From an uncultured Rhodoplanes sp. (GTDB lineage Bacteria; Pseudomonadota; Alphaproteobacteria; Rhizobiales; Xanthobacteraceae), in assembly GCA_936924235.1 (NCBI GenBank), contig CAKZHN010000346.1, positions 1 to 13,337 of the forward strand: a stretch of 13,337 bases of DNA, read 5' to 3'. The notes below the pieces were generated by a model. The model was given only the letters and a program-made list of their open reading frames with translations, made no database searches and was not told the origin of the DNA. How positions within the stretch are numbered: position 1 is the stretch's first letter; every line of letters starts with the position of its first letter. Made by a program: the position numbers and the translations under genes. Below are positions 1 to 6,282 of the stretch, piece after piece.

Positions 1-159
1 ACCTCTCCCCGCTTGCGGGGAGAGGTCGGATCGCGAAGCGATCCGGGTGAGGGGGACTCTCGATAGAGCGCGCTCTTTGAAACTCCCCCTCACCCCAACC
101 CTCTCCCCAGCAACAGGGCGTCCACGCCCGTCTTCGACGGGCTATGCGGGGAGAGGGGG
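1..159. repeat. Nested palindromic intergenic repeat mosaic
   Basis: Several perfect inverted repeats are packed end to end. Arms 1-12/15-26 (ACCTCTCCCCGC with a 2-nt loop) are followed by arms 27-34/38-45 (CGGATCGC with loop GAA). Arms 45-56/84-95 (GGGTGAGGGGGA) enclose the palindrome AGAGCGCGCTCT at 65-76. Arms 99-108/148-157 (CCCTCTCCCC) enclose two small hairpins, 116-121/124-129 and 127-132/136-141. The CCTCTCCCC...GGGGAGAGG and GGATCGC...GCGATCC units resemble the dispersed intergenic repeats common in Bradyrhizobium-like genomes. That comparison is from memory, not a search. The element runs off the left edge, so its true start is unknown. It could act as a transcription terminator or mRNA-stabilising element for an upstream gene. 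Confidence 0.75.
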
Positions 160-275
160 CGCACCGTCTCTGCCGCTCCGTCATCGTGTGACCCATACGC
201 CCACGACGGTCCTGGCGCCAGCAAGCGTGCTGCATGGCCTGCACCGCGATGCGGGCCCTCTTTCGCAACCGGCCG

Positions 276-303
276 GGGTTTGCTTAAGCTTTGCCGCAAA
301 CCC
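276..303 (+). promoter_or_regulatory. Inverted repeat abutting the BKACE ribosome binding site
   Basis: GGGTTTGC (276-283) and GCAAACCC (296-303) form a perfect 8-bp stem with a 12-nt loop. The stem ends exactly where the AAGGGAG ribosome binding site (304-310) begins, 6 nt before the GTG start at 317. Its position suggests either an operator or an RNA hairpin affecting translation of the downstream gene. There is no T-tract, so a rho-independent terminator is unlikely. The rest of 160-275 shows no gene and no clear promoter. Confidence 0.4.
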
Positions 304-316
304 AAGGGAGTGAACC

Positions 317-1249
317 GTGGCCAAGAACAAGGTCGTCATCACCTGCGCCGTCACCGGCTCGATCCACACGCCGTCGATGTCGCCGCATCTGCCGATCACG
401 TCCCAGCAGATCGCCGACGCCGCGATCGGCGCCGCCGAAGCCGGCGCCGCGGTGGTGCACCTGCACGCCCGCAACCCGCAGGACGGCCGCCCCGATCAGA
501 CGCCGGAGGCGTTCGCGCCGTTCCTCAAGGTGATCAAGCAGCGCTCCCCCGTGGTGGTGAACATCACCACCGGCGGCTCTCCCACCATGAGCGTCGAGGA
601 GCGGGTCAAGCCGGCCGCGACCTTCAAGCCGGAGATCGCCTCGCTCAACATGGGCACGATGAACTTCGGGCTCTACCCGATGATCCCGCGCTACAAGGGC
701 AAGTTCAAACACGACTGGGAGGAGCCGTATCTCGAAGGCACCCGCAAGGGCATGTTCAAGAACACGCTCGCCGACATCGAGTACATCCTCACCACCTGCG
801 CCGGCAACGACACCCGCTTCGAGATCGAGTGCTACGACATCGGCCATCTCTACACGCTCAAGCACTTCCTCGACCGCGGCGTGGTGAAGCCGCCGCTGTT
901 CGTCCAATCGGTGTTCGGCATCCTGGGCGGCATCGGCACGCACCCCGAAGACGTCATCATGATGAAGCGCACCGCCGACCGGCTCCTGGGCGACAACTAC
1001 CACTGGTCGGTGCTGGGCGCCGGCGCCTCGCAGATGCGGATCGCGGCCCAGGCCGCCGCGATGGGCGGCAACGTCCGCGTCGGCATGGAGGACTCGCTCT
1101 GGGTCGGACCGGGCAAGCTCGCCGAGAGCAACGCCCAGCAGGTGACGAAAGTGCGCCAGATCCTCGAAGGCATGGGGCTCGAGATCGCGACCCCCGACGA
1201 CGCGCGTGAGATTTTCTCGCTCAAGGGCGGCGACAAGGTGAACTTCTAG
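317..1249 (+). CDS. Beta-keto acid cleavage enzyme (BKACE, DUF849 family)
   Basis: This is a 310-residue TIM-barrel enzyme of the BKACE/DUF849 family. Family members, such as 3-keto-5-aminohexanoate cleavage enzyme (Kce), condense a beta-keto acid with acetyl-CoA to give acetoacetate plus an acyl-CoA in the cytoplasm. The family N-terminus ITCAVTGSIHTPSMSPHLPIT spans residues 8-28. The zinc-binding HLH motif is H48/H50, NITTGG lies at 82-87, and the acidic ligand candidate is E258 in GMEDS (family knowledge: two His plus a Glu bind Zn in Kce). Length is normal for the family. The GTG start at 317 is supported by AAGGGAG at 304-310 and by the family N-terminus. The gene stands alone, with a TetR gene 111 bp downstream. 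The actual keto-acid substrate cannot be told from sequence. The family call is secure. Confidence 0.93.
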   Translation: MAKNKVVITCAVTGSIHTPSMSPHLPITSQQIADAAIGAAEAGAAVVHLHARNPQDGRPDQTPEAFAPFLKVIKQRSPVVVNITTGGSPTMSVEERVKPAATFKPEIASLNMGTMNFGLYPMIPRYKGKFKHDWEEPYLEGTRKGMFKNTLADIEYILTTCAGNDTRFEIECYDIGHLYTLKHFLDRGVVKPPLFVQSVFGILGGIGTHPEDVIMMKRTADRLLGDNYHWSVLGAGASQMRIAAQAAAMGGNVRVGMEDSLWVGPGKLAESNAQQVTKVRQILEGMGLEIATPDDAREIFSLKGGDKVNF

Positions 1250-1254
1250 TCGGA

Positions 1255-1277
1255 GGCTGCGCTCTCTCGCGGCAGCC
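1255..1277 (+). terminator. Weak terminator-like hairpin after the BKACE gene
   Basis: GGCTGC (1255-1260) and GCAGCC (1272-1277) form a 6-bp GC-rich stem 5 nt after the BKACE stop codon. It is followed by ATATTTGT, a poor T-rich tail. It may end the BKACE transcript, but the stem is short and the tail is broken. Confidence 0.3.
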
Positions 1278-1280
1278 ATA

Positions 1281-1334
1281 TTTGTACATGGCTGAACATA
1301 ACGGCTTTCCTTATTTTGTACAAAGGTGTATAAA
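1281..1334 (+). promoter_or_regulatory. Likely promoter and TetR operator region
   Basis: This AT-rich stretch sits in an otherwise GC-rich window just upstream of the TetR gene. It holds the perfect 10-bp palindrome TTTGTACAAA (1315-1324) and a partial second copy, TTTGTACATG (1281-1290), 34 bp upstream. The upstream copy also lies inside an inverted repeat, AGCCAT (1274-1279)/ATGGCT (1288-1293). A TATAAA box at 1329-1334 is a plausible -10, with a weak TTTCCT at 1306-1311 as -35 (17-bp spacing). The palindrome falls between these boxes, as expected for an autorepressed TetR gene. Promoter boxes are inferred and no transcription start is known. Confidence 0.45.
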
Positions 1335-1360
1335 ATGGGTAGAATTTCAGGGGAGACACG

Positions 1361-1954
1361 ATGGCTCGTCCGTCGGAATTCGATCGCCAGAACGCCGTTG
1401 ATGCCGCCATGCGACAGATCTGGCGGGACGGCTATGAAACAACCTCGGTCAAGAACCTCGCGGAGCAGCTCGGCATCACGCGCTCCAGCTTCTACAACGC
1501 GTTCGGGACGCGGGAGGAGCTGTTCCGGGAGGTGCTCGAGGCCTATCAGGCGCTGCTTCCCAGGTTTCCGAAGCCGCGCGGCTCGGATCAGCGCATCCTG
1601 CCCCGGCTGACCGCATTTTTTCGAGCGCACTGCGCGTTTCATGCCGAAAACGGCTGGCAAGGCTGCCTCGTCGTCAACTGCGTGGCCGAGCTCTGCGCGC
1701 CGCGCGGCGAGCTGGACAAGGAATTGTCTCGCTGGGTGCTGCGCTCGGTGCAGTGGTTCGAGGACCTGGTCGATTCCGCGAAACGCTCCGGTGAGATTCC
1801 GCGAACGCGCGACAGCCATGAAATCGCGCTCGTGCTCCAGTCCCTGGTGATGGGCATGAGCGCGCTCGGAAAGGTGACGCGCAACGAGCAGGCGATGTGG
1901 AAGATGACGAAAGCCACGCTGACGGGCCTGGGACTGTACGCGGCGCAACGGTGA
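1361..1954 (+). CDS. TetR/AcrR-family transcriptional regulator with NemR-like cysteines
   Basis: This 197-residue DNA-binding regulator has a TetR N-terminal domain at residues 5-55. The helix-turn-helix lies in about 28-48 (TSVKNLAEQLGITRSSFYNAF). The C-terminal ligand domain contains GCLVVNCVAELC at 101-112. This aligns with the GCLTVKLSAEVC stretch of E. coli NemR, placing C102 and C112 where NemR has Cys106 and Cys116; C91 and C107 are also present. NemR senses electrophiles and hypochlorite through Cys106, so redox or electrophile sensing is possible here, but that is inference. The ATG at 1361 follows GGGGAG (1350-1355). The enoyl-CoA hydratase gene begins 21 bp downstream, so the two are probably co-transcribed and controlled from the TTTGTACA sites upstream. 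Its true ligand is unknown. Confidence 0.9.
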   Translation: MARPSEFDRQNAVDAAMRQIWRDGYETTSVKNLAEQLGITRSSFYNAFGTREELFREVLEAYQALLPRFPKPRGSDQRILPRLTAFFRAHCAFHAENGWQGCLVVNCVAELCAPRGELDKELSRWVLRSVQWFEDLVDSAKRSGEIPRTRDSHEIALVLQSLVMGMSALGKVTRNEQAMWKMTKATLTGLGLYAAQR

Positions 1955-1975
1955 ACGAAACCACGTGAGGTACTG

Positions 1976-2785
1976 ATGAACCCTGCAGACAGGACGAACC
2001 CGGCGGTCCTCGAACGCGACGATCGCGGCGCGGTCGCGATCCTCACGCTGAACCGGCCCGACAAGCTGAACGCGCTGAGCAACGAGCTGCTCGCGGCGCT
2101 CATGGCGGCGCTCGACGACATCGAGCTCGACCGCGCGATCCGGGCCATCGTCATCACCGGCGCGGGCCGCGCCTTCAGCGCGGGCGCCGATATTGCCGCC
2201 TTCAAGCGCCATCTCGATACGGGGCCTGCGGAAGCCGTCATGCATTTCATGCGGCCCGGTCACCAGACGACACGGCGCGTGGAATCCTTTCCGAAGCCGA
2301 TCATCGCCGCCGTCAACGGGCTTGCGTTCGGGGGCGGCTGCGAGCTCGTCGAATCGACGCACATCGCGCTGGCGGCCGAGACCGCGACCTTCAGCAAGGC
2401 CGAGATCAATATCGGCATCATGCCGACCTTCGGCGGCACGCAGCGCCTGCCGCGCCATGTCGGCCGCAAGACCGCCATCGAGCTGATCCTGACGGGCCGG
2501 ACCTTCGACGCATCCGAGGCCGCGAACCTGGGGCTCGTCAATCGCGTCGTGCCAGGCGCGCGCCTCCTCGACGAGGCGCTGGCGCTGGCCAATCTGCTCG
2601 CGGACAAGCCGCCGCTGACGCTTGCCGCCGCGCTCGGAGCGATTCATCGCGGCATGGATGCCTCGATCGACGATGGGCTCGCGATCGAGGAGGCCGCCTT
2701 CGCGCGGATCGTTCCGACCCACGATGCCCGGGAAGGCGTGGCCGCCTTCGTGGAGAAGCGGACCCCGAAGTTTCTCGGCAGCTAG
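1976..2785 (+). CDS. Enoyl-CoA hydratase/isomerase (crotonase superfamily)
   Basis: This 269-residue crotonase-fold enzyme acts on acyl-CoA thioesters. The family hydrates 2-enoyl-CoA or isomerises related substrates in the cytoplasm. Visible motifs are LTLNRPDKLNAL (23-34), the oxyanion-hole segment AFSAGADIAAF (66-76), the second oxyanion segment NGLAFGGGCEL (114-124) and AEINIGIMPTFGGTQRL (142-158). Both catalytic glutamates of true hydratases (rat Glu144 and Glu164) appear to be conserved as E123 and E143, favouring hydratase activity. Length is typical. The ATG at 1976 has GTGAGG at 1965-1970 as ribosome binding site. The gene follows the TetR regulator closely and is likely in its operon. 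With the BKACE nearby it suggests catabolism of a keto or acyl-CoA compound. Substrate specificity cannot be assigned. Confidence 0.92.
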   Translation: MNPADRTNPAVLERDDRGAVAILTLNRPDKLNALSNELLAALMAALDDIELDRAIRAIVITGAGRAFSAGADIAAFKRHLDTGPAEAVMHFMRPGHQTTRRVESFPKPIIAAVNGLAFGGGCELVESTHIALAAETATFSKAEINIGIMPTFGGTQRLPRHVGRKTAIELILTGRTFDASEAANLGLVNRVVPGARLLDEALALANLLADKPPLTLAAALGAIHRGMDASIDDGLAIEEAAFARIVPTHDAREGVAAFVEKRTPKFLGS

Positions 2786-2924
2786 CCCCGGAATGGCCGT
2801 GGAGATGGAGCGCGACAGCGCGTCGCGTCCCGCGCCGCTGAAATCAGCACCGCGCTTTCGATTTGCCGTTGCGTTCCGAAGCCGCCGCCCTCAATAAGTC
2901 GGGCGGAGGTGGAAGAAGCAGCCG
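2786..2924. other. Intergenic leader of the antiporter gene
   Basis: This 139-bp gap holds a GC-rich hairpin, CGCGAC (2811-2816)/GTCGCG (2822-2827). It has no T-tract, so it is only a weak terminator candidate for the enoyl-CoA hydratase gene. GGAGGT (2905-2910) and GGAAGAAG (2911-2918) precede the antiporter ATG. I see no small gene here. Confidence 0.3.
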
Positions 2925-4769
2925 ATGGCCTCGATCGATTCAGTCAGCCTCACCATCCTGTTCGGCGCGGTCCTGGTGCTGGCCGGCATCATGTCGAGCC
3001 TGGTTGCGCTGCGCTTCGGCGCGCCCTTGCTGCTGGTCTTCCTGCTGGTCGGCCTGCTGGCCGGCGAATCCGGCATCGGCGGCGTCAAGTTCGACGACGT
3101 GCAAACGGCGTATACGGTAGGTTCCGTGGCGCTCGGCCTGATCCTGTTCGACGGCGGCTTGCGCACGAAATTCGCCACGGTGCGCACGGTGCTGGCGCCG
3201 GCGGGTCTTCTTGCCACCGCGGGCGTGCTGATCACCGCGGGGCTCACCGCGCCGATGGCGCTTTGGATGCTCGGCACCACCTGGACCGAGTCCTTTCTGG
3301 TGGGCGCCGTGATGGCGTCGACCGACGCCGCCGCCGTGTTCTTCCTGCTCCACGCCAAGGGGCTGCGGCTCCGCCCCCGCGTCAGCGCGACGCTCGAGGT
3401 CGAATCCGGCATCAACGATCCGTTCGCGATCTTCCTCACCATCGTGCTGGTCGAGATCCTGTTCTCCGGCCACAAGCCGTGGAACGAGATCGCTTCGCTG
3501 CTGATCGAGAAGGCCGTGCTCGGCGGCCTGATCGGTTGGCTCGGCGGGCTCGCCATGGTGCTGGTGCTGAACCGGCTGGTGCTGCCCCAGGGCATGCACG
3601 CGCCGTTCGTGGCGGCCGGCGCGCTGGTGACCTTCGGGTTCGCCGAATCCGTGCACGGCTCGGGCTTTCTCGCCGTCTATATCGCGGGCCTGATCGTGGG
3701 CAACCGCGAGACGCGGGCCCACAACACCATCGTGACCTTCCTCGACGCCGCGACCTGGCTGGCCCAGATCGCCATGTTCGTCCTGCTCGGCCTGCTCGCC
3801 TGGCCGGAGCGGCTGCCGCAGCGGCTCCTGCCGGCGCTGATGGTGGCGCTGATGCTGATGCTCGTCGCGCGGCCCGCCGCCGTGATGATCTGCCTCGCAC
3901 CGTTCCGCTTCAGCATGCGCGAGCGGCTGTTCATCTCCTGGGTCGGCCTGCGCGGCGCAGTGTCGGTGTTCCTCGCCGCGGTGCCGATGCTGGTCGGGCT
4001 GCCCGGCGCGCATTTCTATTTCGACGTCGCCTTCGTGGTGGTGATGCTGTCGCTCGCCATCCAGGGTTGGACCATCGCCGACGCCGCGCGATTCCTTCGC
4101 ATCGGCATGCCGCGCACCGATGTCCAGGCCCGCCGCACCGAGCTCGACCTGCCCGGCACCTTGAAGCAGGAGCTGGTCGGCTATTCGGTGGATGCCGGCA
4201 GCCCGTATCTGCGCCGCGGCATCAGGCCGACCTGGGCCAAGCTGACCTTGGTGGTGCGCGACGACCGCGTCCACACGCCCGAGGAGGCCGCCGAGGTCCG
4301 CCAGGGCGACCACGTCTATTTCCTGGCGCCGCCCGATCGCGTCCAGGCGCTCGACCGCTTCTTCGCCGAGCGGCCGCTGCAGGCCGCGGCCGATGCCAAC
4401 CTGGTCGAGGACTTCTTCGTGCCCGGCGAGATCACGCTCGGCGCGCTCGCCGAGATCTACGGTCTGCAGATTTCGCCCTCGGAGGCGCAGACCCCGCTCG
4501 CCGACTATTTCGCGCTGTATTTCCTCAAGCACCCGCCGCGGCCCAACGACGTCATCCCGCTCGGGCCGGTGAAGCTTGTGGCGCATACCGTGACCAACGA
4601 CCGCGTCATGACGGTGGGCCTGCAGCTTGCCGAGCCGGAGCGCGAGCCGCGGAGCTTCCTCGAAAAGGTCTTCGTCGTCGGACGGCGGCTGTCCCGCCGC
4701 GCCTGGTCCCGGTCCGCAGCCTTTCTTCGGAGCCTCGGAAAAAAGCCGCCGGCGCAACCGGACGCCTAG
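2925..4769 (+). CDS. nhaP2: CPA1-family K+/H+ antiporter, NhaP2/CvrA type
   Basis: This 614-residue inner-membrane cation/proton antiporter has about a dozen hydrophobic segments in residues 8-390 and a cytoplasmic tail. CPA1 signatures are LILFDGGLRT (72-81), STDAAAV (132-138), SGINDPFA (161-168) with the ion-binding pair N164/D165, and WVGLRGAVSVFLA (339-351). The tail fits a TrkA-C/RCK-C domain (about 405-480) followed by a CorC/HlyC-like domain (about 490-570), the NhaP2/CvrA arrangement. In that family the protein exchanges K+ (or Na+) for H+ and helps adapt to osmotic or pH stress. The tail suggests nucleotide or ligand control. It is slightly longer than E. coli CvrA because of a basic, proline-containing C-terminal extension from about residue 575. 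The start at 2925 is supported by the ribosome binding site at 2911-2918. It is transcribed alone and converges on the BtuF-like gene. The ion preference is inferred. Confidence 0.92.
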   Translation: MASIDSVSLTILFGAVLVLAGIMSSLVALRFGAPLLLVFLLVGLLAGESGIGGVKFDDVQTAYTVGSVALGLILFDGGLRTKFATVRTVLAPAGLLATAGVLITAGLTAPMALWMLGTTWTESFLVGAVMASTDAAAVFFLLHAKGLRLRPRVSATLEVESGINDPFAIFLTIVLVEILFSGHKPWNEIASLLIEKAVLGGLIGWLGGLAMVLVLNRLVLPQGMHAPFVAAGALVTFGFAESVHGSGFLAVYIAGLIVGNRETRAHNTIVTFLDAATWLAQIAMFVLLGLLAWPERLPQRLLPALMVALMLMLVARPAAVMICLAPFRFSMRERLFISWVGLRGAVSVFLAAVPMLVGLPGAHFYFDVAFVVVMLSLAIQGWTIADAARFLRIGMPRTDVQARRTELDLPGTLKQELVGYSVDAGSPYLRRGIRPTWAKLTLVVRDDRVHTPEEAAEVRQGDHVYFLAPPDRVQALDRFFAERPLQAAADANLVEDFFVPGEITLGALAEIYGLQISPSEAQTPLADYFALYFLKHPPRPNDVIPLGPVKLVAHTVTNDRVMTVGLQLAEPEREPRSFLEKVFVVGRRLSRRAWSRSAAFLRSLGKKPPAQPDA

Positions 4770-5584
4770 GCCACCTGCGCCGGCCTTTGCGCCCATTCGG
4801 CGATGATGCCCGAAAGCGCATCGAGGCCGTCGGTCAGCGCGGCGGGGCCGGGCTGCAGGATGAGCGTCGATTTGATCTCGCGGAGAAAGCCGCCGCGGAC
4901 CGCGGGCAGGGTGTCGAAGCCCGGCCGGGCGGCGAATTTCGCGGCGTTGAACTTCTTGCCGCACCACGAGCCGATCACGATGTCGGGGCGCGCCGCGATC
5001 ACCTGATCGGCCGTGACGATGCGCCCCTTGGCGCTCTTCTGCGATGCAAGCTCCTTGAACACGTCGATGCCGCCCGCGGCTTCGACCAGCTCCGACACCC
5101 AGCCGATGCCGGAAATCATCGGCTCGTCCCATTCCTCGAAATAGACCCGCGGCTTTTGCGACAGCCGCGCGGCGCGCTCGCGCGCTGATGCGACGCGCTG
5201 CTCCAGCGATTGCGCCAGCGCCCCGGCCTTGTCGCTCGCGCCGACCAATGCGCCGAGCGTGCGGATCATCGCGAGAATGCCCGCGACGTCGCGCTGGTTG
5301 AAGGCATGCACCGCGATGCCGTTGCGAATGAGCTCCGCCGCGATGTCGGCCTGCAGGTCCGAGAAGGTCAGCACCAGGTCGGGATCGAGCGCCAGGATCT
5401 TCGGCACATCGGCCGAGATGAACGCCGACACCCGTGGCTTCTCGCGCCGCACCCGCGGCGGCCGCATCGCGTAACCCGAGACGCCCGCGATGCGATGCTC
5501 CTCGCCGAGCAGGTACAGCGTCTCGACGGTTTCCTCGGTGAGGCAGACGATTCGCTCGGGCGGAAACATGCCCCAGGCTAGCAC
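4766..5584 (-). CDS. BtuF/FecB-like substrate-binding protein without an evident signal peptide
   Basis: This 272-residue protein has the class III periplasmic binding protein fold (COG0614) seen in cobalamin and siderophore binding proteins. Visible features are RIVCLTEETVETLYLLGEEHRIAGVSGY (11-38), DVPKILALDPDLVLTF (59-74) and a C-terminal lobe with TADQVIAARPDIVIGSWCGKKF (191-212). Family knowledge suggests binding of a corrinoid or metal chelate. The mature fold begins almost at residue 10 with no hydrophobic leader, and no BtuC/BtuD partner genes lie nearby, so export and transport are doubtful. The GTG at 5584 starts 3 bp after the modC stop, and an ATG at 5569 is an alternative. It is probably the last gene of the mod operon. 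Its stop codon shares CTAG with that of the convergent antiporter gene. Fold is confident; ligand is not. Confidence 0.8.
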   Translation of the reverse strand: MLAWGMFPPERIVCLTEETVETLYLLGEEHRIAGVSGYAMRPPRVRREKPRVSAFISADVPKILALDPDLVLTFSDLQADIAAELIRNGIAVHAFNQRDVAGILAMIRTLGALVGASDKAGALAQSLEQRVASARERAARLSQKPRVYFEEWDEPMISGIGWVSELVEAAGGIDVFKELASQKSAKGRIVTADQVIAARPDIVIGSWCGKKFNAAKFAARPGFDTLPAVRGGFLREIKSTLILQPGPAALTDGLDALSGIIAEWAQRPAQVA

Positions 5585-5587
5585 GCC

Positions 5588-6280
5588 CTAATGCGGCAGC
5601 TCGATCTCTTCCGTGCGCTTCAACAGCACCTCGAGATTGACCGGCTCGGTGCGGCCGTCCTCGACCCGCACCACCTGCGAGCACAGCCGCTGGATCTCGA
5701 CCATCTGATGGCTGACATAGATCATCGGCACCCGGGCTTCGTCGCGCAGCTTCGCCAGATATGGCAGGATTTCGAGCTTCCTCGCGCGGTCGAGCGAGGC
5801 GAGCGGCTCATCGAGCAGAAGGAGCCGCGGCTTCATCAGCAAGGCGCGTCCGAGCGCGACGCGCTGGCGTTCGCCGCCGGAGAGCTTGCCGGGCCGGCGC
5901 GTGAGCAGCGAGCCAATATTGACCAGCGCGATGACCCGCTCACGCTCAGCCTCGTCGCGCGGCAATCCGCTCGCCCAGCGGCCGTAATCGAGGTTTTGCG
6001 CCACGCTCATGTGCGGGAACAGCCGGCCCTCCTGGAACACGTAGCCGATGCGGCGGCGATGGGCCGACACGTTGATCCGCGCGTCGGAATCGAACAGCAC
6101 GGTGTCGTCGAGCGCGATGCGGCCGCGGTCGGGTTTGAGCAGCCCTGCGATCATGTTGATGATCGAGGTCTTGCCGGCGCCGGACGATCCGAACAGCGCG
6201 GTGGCGCCGCCAGTGGTGGCGAACTTCGCGGCGATCTGCACCGCGTCGCCGAGCCGCTTCTCCACGTCGACCGACAGCAT
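5588..6280 (-). CDS. modC: Molybdate ABC transporter ATP-binding protein ModC (short form)
   Basis: This 230-residue cytoplasmic ATPase powers molybdate import through ModB. It has Walker A GSSGAGKT (31-38), Q-loop Q83, the signature LSGGERQR (133-140), Walker B LLLLDE (153-158) and the H-loop H191. The order modA-modB-modC and the tight packing identify it as ModC. The ATG at 6280 was chosen because it lies 2 bp after the modB stop and is preceded by GGAG within modB. A longer open frame running upstream from here is only a shadow across modB. Classical ModC is about 350 residues with a C-terminal MOP (molybdate-binding) domain. This one stops soon after the ATPase core and lacks it, so it would not show MOP-dependent transinhibition. 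Confidence 0.92.
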   Translation of the reverse strand: MLSVDVEKRLGDAVQIAAKFATTGGATALFGSSGAGKTSIINMIAGLLKPDRGRIALDDTVLFDSDARINVSAHRRRIGYVFQEGRLFPHMSVAQNLDYGRWASGLPRDEAERERVIALVNIGSLLTRRPGKLSGGERQRVALGRALLMKPRLLLLDEPLASLDRARKLEILPYLAKLRDEARVPMIYVSHQMVEIQRLCSQVVRVEDGRTEPVNLEVLLKRTEEIELPH

Positions 6281-6282
6281 GG

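Noticed and set aside
47..313. Small plus-strand open frame before the BKACE gene
   Set aside because: It runs through palindromic repeat DNA, lacks a ribosome binding site and has low-complexity Pro/Arg/Ser content.
284..2722. 812-codon open frame on the minus strand opposite the BKACE, TetR and hydratase genes
   Set aside because: It is a GC-driven antisense shadow of three well-supported genes. Its translation is rich in Arg, His and Gly and shows no recognisable domain.
2909..5188. 759-codon plus-strand frame overlapping the antiporter
   Set aside because: It is an alternate frame of the NhaP2-type gene with Arg/Ala-rich, motif-free translation.
2940..5684. 914-codon minus-strand frame across the antiporter gene and the BtuF-like gene
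   Set aside because: It is opposite the antiporter and in the wrong frame over the BtuF-like gene, with low-complexity composition and no motif.
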